A stretch of 64,000 nucleotides of DNA. Origin: Puccinia triticina (taxonomy: Eukaryota > Basidiomycota > Pucciniomycetes > Pucciniales > Pucciniaceae). The notes beneath the pieces are model-generated. The model was not told the DNA's origin, searched no databases, and saw nothing but the letters and a program-made list of their open reading frames with translations. A program made the position numbers and the translations under genes. Positions 23,230-32,044 of the stretch are shown piece after piece; position 1 is the stretch's first letter; the number at the start of each line of letters is the position of its first letter. Location of the stretch: contig NC_070560.1 in the NCBI RefSeq assembly GCF_026914185.1, forward strand, positions 1,913,501-1,977,500. Direction: 5' to 3'.

Positions 23230-26059
23230 GAGGCTCTCCTCCCCCCAGTTGTAATTTCTCTCAGCAAACTACTTGCACTCAGCTTACCCCATAACAGTAC
23301 AAATACTTGCTCACTCTACAGTATTAGCCCCACTCTATATTGTGGTTTTACACCCTTACATACAAATTACAACTTCATTACAACACTTACACATCAGCTA
23401 CATCACCCTAACCCTTAAGCCACCTGCTCAAAGTAGGCTATCTTTTGATACACCTCCACTATCACTACATTAAACCTTCCAATCATAGATTGGGGGGCTT
23501 GTTTTAGTTTCTAGTGACCCAGGAAAGGCAGAGGTAACCTCATTCATCCCTTCTTGCACTCAGCAAAAGTTTCTCAGGAACACTTTTGAGCTTTACAACG
23601 GGATCGGGTGGGAATGGCAATGTGTGTGGAGGGAAGGACGGGGAAAGGGGGTGAGGGAATTTTATTTTTCTTTAATCATCCAATTATCCTATCATCGGAC
23701 GGATTACTCATTATTGTACTTACACTTACAGACGTACAAGAGTTATTAGGAGATATATTTGTGACTTTACCTTTACTTTCAAAGTTTACTTGCGGATTCT
23801 GTGCTTACAGAGTGCAGAGCTTTATTCACTTGCGGATTATTACGCTATAGATCTGGCTCAGAGAGGAGTGCTGAAGGCTAGCGGATAGTAGCAGTGCGGA
23901 GCCAAGTTACCAACAATCACACAGCCCGGACACTAATATTCTTGAAGGAGGCGTTCAGCGGACATTTCCACCGATGAACCAGCTTTTATTCTCACACTGG
24001 CACCAGGTGAGCTGGGGCAGCAGAAGTGGACAGCATCAAAGCGGATGACGTTGGGGAGGACACGCCAGGTAGAGACTGGGGTTGGAGGCTAGTCAGAGGC
24101 TGTGGGAGAATGGCATTGGAGAGGTACTAGGCTTGTAAGTGATGCATGCGGAGTTTTGGCGAGTAAGGGAAAGGAAGGACGCGGGCAACGTTGGCTGGGA
24201 GCGGATTTATGCGGATGGAGGGAGTGCAGGAATAGGGACTTTTGGGGGCTTTTCTCTCACTTCTCCCTCTAGCATTCTAGATACTACTCACTGTAGTTAC
24301 TGGTATTTGGAAGGTGAGGAACTCCTAGTACTGTGTCAGACAGTAGGCAGTTGGTGGAGGGGAATAGGAAATGAAAAGAAAATTGGATGTATGCCCTCCA
24401 GGGTGATTGGCGGAAAAAGAGTGCTGAGAGTTGTGTAGCGTTGAGGGGTGGATGATTTTCTGACGGCTGGAATTGCGCGTTGGCGGTATTTGTGTTGAGA
24501 GGGAAGTTGTATTGAACGGTTTCATTCTTTGTGTCTCTCTAGTGATAGTCCCAATTTTTGTCCGGAGTCTGTAGTCCGAACCCTAAGTAGTGTTATTATA
24601 TAAGTTGTACCTTCCGCTCTAAGTCCACCTTTTCTTAACACTCATAAGGCTCATCAACTCACAAATCTGCTTGACTCACCGTCCGTTTAGGTCCATTTCC
24701 TTTCTTCTCTCTTTTGTCATAGCTGTGTCCTCATATCCTGTTCTCTCTTAGGTTTGCCTCCTCACTGTCCGTTGTCACCGCTGTTTAGCTTGTGCCTAAC
24801 GTACACCTCATCATCAAAGACTGCTCGTCTTATAAGCCGGGGATGCTGCAGGCGGAGATGTTATTGAAACCAAATTGCGGGGTAAGCTAACTTAGAAGAC
24901 GTTTGAAAACTGAGAATCCGGGAGGAATGACACCAAGAGTAATAGACTTTTGATTGATGGAAAACTTAAATTTATGGTTCAGAGTAGGTCCATGCCGCTC
25001 CAAAGCCTGAGTTTGAACTGAACTCAAACCTTGGAGTTGGTGACATCTAGCAGACATCTCATCACAACCTAGCGCGCACGCGCACGCTACAACAAAACAA
25101 GACAAGAGACAGAAACAAAACAAAACCAGACAAGACAAAGACCAACCCTCCCAATCCAAACCTGTCCAAAGCGCGCAGAGTGAAAAGAAAATAACAGAAA
25201 ATAATGAAAAGAAACTAGCATGAGAAAATAAATCAACCAACACAGAAACAAGGGGGGAAAAGGAAAATAAAGAAGCCTGAAATGCCTTGAGGATGCGCGC
25301 CACGCTGCGCCATTGAACCCAAGGAAGCCTTGAGGGCTGGTAACTTGAGGGCTTAATGTCTTGAAGCCTTGACGTCCTCTGGCGCGCGCCACGCGCAACA
25401 AAAACTTGATCCTACGTGTGTACCAGTCTTTCCACCACAACAGGAATTTTTGTGTATTACTATGCTGCGGAGAGTTTTTACCAACCAAATTATTTCTTAC
25501 TTGTGGAGTGTTGAGTTTTTGCCGTGACAGCCCTGCAAAAGGGCTAATTCAATAGATTCTCCCCAAACTCATCCCTGGCTCTCTTGAGCCCGCTCCCAAG
25601 CCCGCTCCTCTGACCGCTCCCTTTTCTTGATATTGCTCAAGACCTCAATCTCCTCCCTCAAGTCTTGACATCAATCAAGACCTCTATCTTACTCTTGACA
25701 TTGCTTGAGACTTGTAACCTCAGATTGGCTCAATTCTCAATTTGGTGAGAAAAGATCAACAACATCCTCGGTCTTCTCGTCCTTGGCTGATCCCCTTTCC
25801 TTTCCTTTCCTTTCATTGCAATCCATTTTTCATCTCCAGTGTCCTTGTTCTCCTCCTCTGTCTCTTCTATATTGTCTCGGGTTGTCTCTAGATTATCAGA
25901 TCTCTTTTGGTGGTAAATCCTTTTCTCTTTTTTATTCTATTCTTCTTTCCTTTGATCTGATCTTGTCTCTTCATCCTGGTTCTCATTTTACAGCAATTCA
26001 GACTAAAATCTAACACGGAGTTCTACTGTGTGCGAGCGGAGTGGCTGAAACTTGCGTAG
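23230..26059. other. repeat-derived sequence, no supported gene
   Basis: This includes a putative transcribed leader after the TATA-like box, G-rich stretches, and a segment at about 25,040-25,110 resembling 19,590-19,680 (CATCACA then GCGCGC-rich then ACAAAACAA). Short words around TCTTGA recur near 25,270-25,380 and 25,620-25,710. A minus-strand frame at 24,887-25,303 is hydrophobic but compositional. It is probably eroded retroelement sequence into which the Ty3 element inserted. Confidence 0.4.
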
Positions 26060-26064
26060 ACTAG

Positions 26065-26251
26065 TGTTATGAGCTGCACGCGCGCCGTACGCTATGTCAC
26101 GCCTGGGACATGTTGTAGTTAGTACATGTCACAGCTCTCCACCCTAAGGGGGAGCGGAGGAGAGATCCCCAAACTCTCCTCATCTAGCAATCTACATAGT
26201 TTGCCGCTAGAGGCACGACCCGGTCCTTCTCCCTTAGAGCTGATCCTAACA
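26065..26251 (+). repeat. 5' LTR of the Ty3/gypsy element
   Basis: 187 bp, TG..CA ends, identical to 31,853-32,039. It contains ATCTAGCAAT at 26,182-26,191, which is complementary to the presumed primer-binding site just past the LTR. If transcription starts there, U3 is 117 bp and the remaining R/U5 part is 70 bp. Confidence 0.97.
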
Positions 26252-26252
26252 T

Positions 26253-26262
26253 ATTGCTAGAT
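26253..26262 (+). promoter_or_regulatory. putative self-priming primer-binding site
   Basis: ATTGCTAGAT begins one base after the 5' LTR and is the exact reverse complement of ATCTAGCAAT inside the LTR (26,182-26,191). No TGG-starting tRNA-complementary site is visible here. In Tf1/sushi elements the 5' end of the RNA folds onto the PBS and primes reverse transcription; this arrangement matches that scheme. The transcription start itself was not seen. Confidence 0.6.
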
Positions 26263-26405
26263 CTCATTATAAATAAGGAACGAGGACCGACTAGAACCGA
26301 AAACCGAACCAGAAACCGAACCAGAAGAGACCGGCTCGCTGGACCCAGACAGAACCAACCGAACAGACACGAACCAAGAAACCAACCTGAACCCCTGTAA
26401 TCAAG

Positions 26406-27428
26406 ATGGACGCCGCCGCCGTCGCCGCACTACAACAACAACTGGCCGACTTGATGGCCGTCGTCAATGAAGAACGCGGCCTCCGTCAACGAGCCGAAGC
26501 CGCCAGACAAGAGGCCGAGAACGCCCGCCAAGCAGCCGAAGCCGCCCGCCAGCAAGCCGAGAACGCCCAACCTCCTCCGGACGCCCAGGCAGCAGCCAAC
26601 ATACCAGGAGCCCAGCAACCTATTCGAGCGCCGAAGATCGGCGTGCCAGACAAATACGACGGCTCTCGTGGCGTTAAAGCGGAGGTCTATGCGAGCCAAG
26701 TCAGCCTGTACATCCTTGCGAACGTTGCCGCCTTTCCGGACGACAGGTCGAGGATCATCTTTGCGCTCTCGTATCTGACTGGACAGGCGAGTAGTTGGGC
26801 TCAACCTTGGATGCACAAGATTTGCGACAACCAAGCGGCCACCTACGCCGAATTCACGGCGGCGTTTGAGAGCATGTTCTACGACACCGAGAAGCAAAGC
26901 AAGGCCGAACGATCCCTACGACACTTGAAGCAGACCAAAACGGTGGGCCACTACACCCACCAATTCCTCCTCTATGCTCACGACACGGGATGGGAACCGC
27001 GAACCCTGGTCGGCCTATACACCCAGGGCCTAAAAAAGGAAGTCCGGGTGGCCCTGGTCCTGTCCCGCACTCAGTTCGATACCCTGGCTGCGGTTTCGAA
27101 CTTGGCGCTCAAGATCGATAACGAGTTGAATGGGGTCGAGTCCAACAACGTCCCCTCGACCTCGGCAGCGGACCCGGATGCGATGGACATTTCGGCGATA
27201 CGAGGTCAATTGTCCGAATCCGAGAGGAGCCGTATGATGAGAGAGGGCTTGTGCTTTCGATGCGGGAAGCAAGGACATCGATCACGCGAGTGCCCGGACA
27301 AGGGCAAAGGGAAGGGAGCGGTACGAGTGGCCGCAATGGAGGAACTGGACCAGTGGAGGAGCGGAGCGAAGCGGTTTGGAGAGGAGGGCACTGCGGAGGG
27401 GTCAAAAAAAGGCGGAGCTCGGGACTGA
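26406..27428 (+). CDS. gag: Gag, Ty3/gypsy retrotransposon
   Basis: 340 aa; forms the particle and binds the RNA. The N-terminus is an Ala/Gln/Glu-rich coiled coil (about residues 5-60). The middle is the retrotransposon capsid region (YLTGQASSWAQPW, LRHLKQTKTVGHYTHQFLLY). A single CCHC knuckle (CFRCGKQGHRSREC) begins at residue 283. The start ATG at 26,406 is the first in a long open frame 155 bp past the LTR. The frame ends at TGA 27,426-27,428 inside a predicted hairpin, just after A AAA AAA, and pol follows in the -1 frame. Confidence 0.95.
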   Translation: MDAAAVAALQQQLADLMAVVNEERGLRQRAEAARQEAENARQAAEAARQQAENAQPPPDAQAAANIPGAQQPIRAPKIGVPDKYDGSRGVKAEVYASQVSLYILANVAAFPDDRSRIIFALSYLTGQASSWAQPWMHKICDNQAATYAEFTAAFESMFYDTEKQSKAERSLRHLKQTKTVGHYTHQFLLYAHDTGWEPRTLVGLYTQGLKKEVRVALVLSRTQFDTLAAVSNLALKIDNELNGVESNNVPSTSAADPDAMDISAIRGQLSESERSRMMREGLCFRCGKQGHRSRECPDKGKGKGAVRVAAMEELDQWRSGAKRFGEEGTAEGSKKGGARD

Positions 27429-27450
27429 TGGGTATGCCCCTCCCGAGCTC
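27404..27450 (+). promoter_or_regulatory. putative -1 ribosomal frameshift signal between gag and pol
   Basis: Heptamer A AAA AAA at 27,404-27,410 lies in the correct phase (gag codons AAA at 27,405 and 27,408). After a 4-nt spacer, GAGCTCGGGA (27,415-27,424) pairs perfectly over 10 bp with TCCCGAGCTC (27,441-27,450), leaving a 16-nt loop that contains the gag stop. Slipping back one base leads directly into the pol frame. Heptamer, phase and stem are seen; function is inferred from known -1 signals. The spacer is slightly shorter than usual. Confidence 0.7.
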
Positions 27451-30400
27451 AAACAAGGAGTTGTTAGTTAGTGTTGGCGTTAGCGATTTGGTTGATAGTA
27501 ATGCATTCGACCCCCGATTGTTTATTCTTCTTAACCTCGCGCCGCACACCCTCCTTGAGCATACCACGACTACCACCCCTCGTCCGGCCAGATTCCTGGT
27601 GGATTCGGGGGCCACGCATAATGTGTTGAGCCTCTCTTTTACGGCTAAATATGGGCTATTAGGCCTGGCGTCCTCGTGCACAAGGACGATCGCGGGCTTT
27701 GATGGATCGACAAAGAAATCTTCGTACGAGCTGGAACTCCAGCTCGAGGGGATGACCCGACCCTCTCGGTTCATCGTCACTCAACTGAAGGATACCTACG
27801 ACGGAATATTAGGGATGCCGTGGATCAAACGGTTTGGGCACCTTATTGATTGGAGGACGTGCTCATTCCGACGGGGGGATGGCTGCACTGCGACCGTGGA
27901 AGCGGTTTCGTCATATCCGACAAAAGCCTCGACAGACGGGGAGGAGCCCGTGAGGCAAGCGAGGATATTTGACGAGGGGGTGTGTGCTTCAAGCACGTTG
28001 ACGCCCCCGCAATGTAAGCTCGATTTCCCTTTGATCCTTACCCCGTTAGAATCAACTGGCAAGCAGGATCCTCTCCTAGAAAGCCAATCCCACAGGACAT
28101 CGGGAGACTCATTACGACGGGACAAAGGCTGCATTGCGACCGCGGTGGCGGTATCGTCTTATCCGACAAAAGCCTCGCCAGACGGGGAGGAGCCCGTGAG
28201 GCAAGTGAGGATAGTTGACGAGGGGGTGTGTGCTTCGAGCACGTTAGCACTCCCGCAATGTAAGCTCGATTTCCCATCCCTTGACATTCCGAGAGAATCA
28301 ACTGGCAAGCAGGATCCTCTCCTAGAAAGCCGCAATGACAGGACACCGACGAACCACACCATCACCTCGGGCGGGTCGAACCGGGTCGGGAACATCGCAG
28401 TTGCTGATGCAACGTCGTCTTATCCGACAAAAGCCTCGTTAGACGGGGGAGGGCCCGTGAGGCAAGTGAGGATATTTGACGAGGGGGTGCGCACTTTTAG
28501 TGGGATAACGCCCCCGCGATGTGAGTCCCCAGCACACCTATCCCTTAACCCCAGTGAAGCAGCTAGCAAGCGTCTGCCCATACTAGGACATCCAACAGAA
28601 ACAATCATCGATACGGCTAAGACGTCTTGGTCCACATCGGCCCGATTGGCGGCTGAGGCACGACGCGTGGGGCCAACGAGGACGGTGGAGGAGATGGTAC
28701 CACAGCACTACCATTGGTACCTACATTTGTTCCAGAAGGTTGGCGCTCAGCGACTGCCACCGAGGCGCCAATACGACTTCCGGGTGGATCTAATACCGGG
28801 CGCCACCCCGCAGGCCAGCAGGATCATTCCTTTATCGCCCGCAGAGAATGAGGCAATGGACACCCTGATCCGCGAAGGCCTTCAACATGGGACCATCAGA
28901 CGGACGACATCTCCGTGGGCGGCTCCTGTGCTGTTCACGGGAAAAAAGGACGGGAACTTGAGGCCTTGTTTTGACTACCGGAAGCTTAACGCGGTTACCG
29001 TCAAGAATAAGTACCCGCTGCCGTTGACCATGGATCTCGTCGACAGCCTCCTCGACGCGGACAGATTCACCAAGCTTGACCTACGAAACGCGTACGGCAA
29101 CTTGCGCGTCGCTGAAGGGGATGAAGACAAACTTGCATTCGTGTGCAAGGCTGGACAGTTCGCACCGTTGACTATGCCGTTCGGCCCAACTGGGGCACCA
29201 GGATTCTTTCAATTTTTTATCCAGGACATACTACTTGGACGCATCGGGAAGGACGTGGCGGCCTACTTGGACGACATCATGATCTACACCCAGAAGGGAT
29301 CCAATCATGAAGAAGCGGTCAACGGAGTCCTCGAGACATTGGGCAAGCATCACTTATGGCTCAAACCCGAAAAATGTGAATTTGGGAGAGACGAGGTCGA
29401 GTACTTGGGACTTCTGATTTCATGCAACCGACTGCGCATGGACCCGGCAAAGGTCACCGCCGTGACTGACTGGCCGGCACCCACCAACGTCACCGAACTC
29501 CAACGTTTTATTGGGTTTGCCAACTTCTACAGACGGTTCATCGACCATTTCTTGGGGACTACCCGGCCGCTACACGACTTGACAAAAGGGGATCGAACCT
29601 TCCATTGGGACCATCGATGCCAACTGGCGTTCGAGCGTTTGAAAACGGCATTCACTACGGCGCCAGCGTTGAAAATCGCCGACCCATACCGGCCGTTTAT
29701 ACTAGAGTGTGACTGTTCGGATTTTGCGCTAGGAGCTGTGTTGTCGCAGGTGTGCGCAAAAGACGGCGAGCTACACCCTGTAGCGTTCCTATCCAGGTCC
29801 TTAATCCAGGCGGAGCGTAATTACGAGATTTTCGATAAGGAATTACTGGCAATCGTGGCATCTTTCAAGGAATGGAGGCACTACCTGGAGGGCAACCCCC
29901 ACAGACTAGAGGCAATAGTGTACACTGACCACCGTAATCTGGAGAGTTTCATGACAACAAAGAAACTCACTAGGCGCCAAGCTCGATGGGCAGAGACGCT
30001 GGGATGCTTTGACTTCGAGATTGTTTTCAGACCCGGCAGACAGGCCGCCAAACCAGACGCGCTGTCCAGACGCCCGGATCTTGCCCCGGCGAAGGAGGAC
30101 AAGTTGTCCTTTGGACAATTACTACGACCGGATAACATCACACCTAAAACATTCGCGGAGGTTGCGGAATTCGACGGTTGGTTCGTGGACGAGTCGTTTG
30201 AGGCTGAGGATGCGGCGAGGTGGTTTGAAATTGATGTGGTAGGGGTTGCGGATCAAGACGAATCAGTGGAGGAAGAGAACCCCATACCGTCGGACACGGA
30301 ATTGATAAGTCTTATCAGACTTGCTACCCCCAATGACCCACGATTAACGGGGCTGATGAATGATCTGACGACCCGCCCGGATCAGCGCGGATTCACTACG

Positions 30401-31762
30401 GTGGAGGGCCTGGTGTATCGTCATGGGCGAATTGAAGTACCGGAAGACGATGGCATCAAGACGGCAATACTTCGGAGCCGGCACGACAGCCTACTAGCAG
30501 GCCATCCGGGAAGGGCCAAAACACTAGCACTGGTCAGACGCTGTTTCAACTGGCCGTCGGTAAAGCGATTCGTCAACCGCTACGTGGACGGTTGTAGCTC
30601 ATGCCAGCGTGTGAAGCCATCTCTGCTGAAACCGTACGGGACCCTAGAGCCTTTGCCCATACCCGCGGGCCCGTGGACCGACATTTCTTACGACCTGATC
30701 ACAGATCTACCGGAGTCAAAAGGCAACGATTGCATCCTTACGGTGGTCGACCGATTAACTAAGATGGCACATTTCATTGCGTGCAAGAAGTCGACAACGG
30801 CAATCCAACTGGCGGACCTCATGACTCGGCACGTATGGAAGTTACACGGTACACCCAAAACAATAGTGTCCGACAGGGGAAGCATATTTGTGTCCCAGAT
30901 TACGAGAGAACTCAATAGACGCCTCGGCATACGGCTTTGTCCTTCAACGGCCTATCACCCGCGAACCGATGGTCAGTCGGAGATAGTCAACAAGGCGGTA
31001 GAGCAGTATTTACGACACTTTGTCACCTACCGGCAGGACAACTGGGACGACCTACTGCCAACAGCTGAATTCGCCTACAATAACAGCGAGCACGTGTCAA
31101 TAGGGATGTCCCCCTTCAAAGCCAACTACGGGTTCGAGCCGTCCTTCACGGGGATACCTTCTCCGGAGCAATGCCTGCCACAAGTGGAGATGCGTCTGAG
31201 GGAACTAGCAAAGGTTCAGGAAGAACTGGCCGCCGGGTTGGAAAGCGCTCAGGAGGCTATGAAGACTCAATTCGACCGGGGTGTCCGCGACACACCGCAA
31301 TGGAGAGTCGGCGACTCAGTGTGGCTCAACAGCCGGAATATCTCGACAACGAGACCTAGCCCAAAATTGGCTCACAGATGGCTAGGCCCCTTTCCTATAC
31401 TCAAGAAGATATCGTCTGCGGTGTACAAACTAACGCTACCCCCCTCAATGAGAGGGGTACACCCAGTGTTTCATGTTTCTGTCCTTAGGAAACAGGAACA
31501 GGACGAAATCGCGGGCCGACAAGTGGCACATCCAACGCCGGTGGTTGTGGAAGGCGAGGAGGAATGGGAAGTGGAAGAGATATTGGACTGCAGAAAAAAG
31601 GGAAAGAGACGGGAGTATCTAATTAGCTGGAAGGGATATGAACCGCAACATAACTCGTGGGAACCGGAAGATCATCTGGAAAATTCAAAGCAACTATTGG
31701 ACGACTTCAACAAAAATTTTCCACAGGCGGCAGCGCGACATAGGACAAGGAGGAGATTATGA
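27410..31762 (+). CDS. pol: Pol polyprotein: protease, RT, RNase H, integrase, chromodomain
   Basis: About 1,450 aa if entered by the -1 shift at 27,404-27,410. Domains in order: aspartic protease (FLVDSGATHNVL, about 27,590); a linker with three tandem modules (about 27,905-28,570); reverse transcriptase with TMPFGPTGAPGFFQ and catalytic YLDD (about 29,270); RNase H (LECDCSDFALGAVLS, YTDHRNLESF); integrase with a zinc-binding region ending CSSC and a DDE triad (ITDLPES.., VSDRGSIF, TDGQSEIVNK); and a C-terminal chromodomain (LISWKGYEPQHNSWEPEDHL). The chromodomain is expected to steer integration to marked chromatin. No internal stop. The open frame extends upstream to 27,251, but the in-frame ATG there overlaps gag and is unlikely to be used. 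Confidence 0.96.
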   Translation, partial: RRSSGLMGMPLPSSNKELLVSVGVSDLVDSNAFDPRLFILLNLAPHTLLEHTTTTTPRPARFLVDSGATHNVLSLSFTAKYGLLGLASSCTRTIAGFDGSTKKSSYELELQLEGMTRPSRFIVTQLKDTYDGILGMPWIKRFGHLIDWRTCSFRRGDGCTATVEAVSSYPTKASTDGEEPVRQARIFDEGVCASSTLTPPQCKLDFPLILTPLESTGKQDPLLESQSHRTSGDSLRRDKGCIATAVAVSSYPTKASPDGEEPVRQVRIVDEGVCASSTLALPQCKLDFPSLDIPRESTGKQDPLLESRNDRTPTNHTITSGGSNRVGNIAVADATSSYPTKASLDGGGPVRQVRIFDEGVRTFSGITPPRCESPAHLSLNPSEAASKRLPILGHPTETIIDTAKTSWSTSARLAAEARRVGPTRTVEEMVPQHYHWYLHLFQKVGAQRLPPRRQYDFRVDLIPGATPQASRIIPLSPAENEAMDTLIREGLQHGTIRRTTSPWAAPVLFTGKKDGNLRPCFDYRKLNAVTVKNKYPLPLTMDLVDSLLDADRFTKLDLRNAYGNLRVAEGDEDKLAFVCKAGQFAPLTMPFGPTGAPGFFQFFIQDILLGRIGKDVAAYLDDIMIYTQKGSNHEEAVNGVLETLGKHHLWLKPEKCEFGRDEVEYLGLLISCNRLRMDPAKVTAVTDWPAPTNVTELQRFIGFANFYRRFIDHFLGTTRPLHDLTKGDRTFHWDHRCQLAFERLKTAFTTAPALKIADPYRPFILECDCSDFALGAVLSQVCAKDGELHPVAFLSRSLIQAERNYEIFDKELLAIVASFKEWRHYLEGNPHRLEAIVYTDHRNLESFMTTKKLTRRQARWAETLGCFDFEIVFRPGRQAAKPDALSRRPDLAPAKEDKLSFGQLLRPDNITPKTFAEVAEFDGWFVDESFEAEDAARWFEIDVVGVADQDESVEEENPIPSDTELISLIRLATPNDPRLTGLMNDLTTRPDQRGFTTVEGLVYRHGRIEVPEDDGIKTAILRSRHDSLLAGHPGRAKTLALVRRCFNWPSVKRFVNRYVDGCSSCQRVKPSLLKPYGTLEPLPIPAGPWTDISYDLITDLPESKGNDCILTVVDRLTKMAHFIACKKSTTAIQLADLMTRHVWKLHGTPKTIVSDRGSIFVSQITRELNRRLGIRLCPSTAYHPRTDGQSEIVNKAVEQYLRHFVTYRQDNWDDLLPTAEFAYNNSEHVSIGMSPFKANYGFEPSFTGIPSPEQCLPQVEMRLRELAKVQEELAAGLESAQEAMKTQFDRGVRDTPQWRVGDSVWLNSRNISTTRPSPKLAHRWLGPFPILKKISSAVYKLTLPPSMRGVHPVFHVSVLRKQEQDEIAGRQVAHPTPVVVEGEEEWEVEEILDCRKKGKRREYLISWKGYEPQHNSWEPEDHLENSKQLLDDFNKNFPQAAARHRTRRRL
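27905..28570 (+). repeat. three tandem modules in the protease-RT linker of pol
   Basis: The core SSYPTKAS-x-DG-x-x-PVRQ-x-RI-x-DEGV starts near 27,907, 28,153 and 28,417, so periods are about 246 and 264 bp, in frame. Copies 1 and 2 also share PQCKLDFP and ESTGKQDPLLES; copy 3 is more diverged. DNA similarity is high between copies 1 and 2, pointing to recent tandem duplication within the element. Confidence 0.9.
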
Positions 31763-31852
31763 GGGTTAAGCTTTTTTACCCATGAGGTTTTTTTAATGCT
31801 GCCCGGGGAAGAGAACGCAGAGCCGGGGGCTTGGGCGTTAAGGGCGGGATAG

Positions 31853-32039
31853 TGTTATGAGCTGCACGCGCGCCGTACGCTATGTCACGCCTGGGACATG
31901 TTGTAGTTAGTACATGTCACAGCTCTCCACCCTAAGGGGGAGCGGAGGAGAGATCCCCAAACTCTCCTCATCTAGCAATCTACATAGTTTGCCGCTAGAG
32001 GCACGACCCGGTCCTTCTCCCTTAGAGCTGATCCTAACA
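31853..32039 (+). repeat. 3' LTR of the Ty3/gypsy element
   Basis: Same 187 bp as the 5' LTR, with no difference seen. A purine-rich stretch (AAGGGCGGGATAG) ends just before it and may serve as the polypurine tract. Confidence 0.97.
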
Positions 32040-32044
32040 ACTAG

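Larger units (their letters stand above)
26060..32044 (+). mobile_element. complete Ty3/gypsy chromodomain retrotransposon with ACTAG target duplication
   Basis: A 5,975-bp element (26,065-32,039) is flanked by ACTAG at 26,060-26,064 and 32,040-32,044. The LTRs are 187 bp each and identical by eye, beginning TGTTATGAGC and ending GATCCTAACA. Order is LTR, probable primer site, gag, pol (protease, RT, RNase H, integrase, chromodomain), LTR. Pol order places it in Ty3/gypsy, and the C-terminal chromodomain in the chromoviruses. Identical LTRs and intact frames indicate a recent insertion, into sequence that itself looks repetitive. Confidence 0.96.

Noticed and set aside
24887..25303. Minus-strand hydrophobic frame resembling the one at 19.6 kb
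   Set aside because: The similarity reflects a shared repeat; no splice signals or domain were found.
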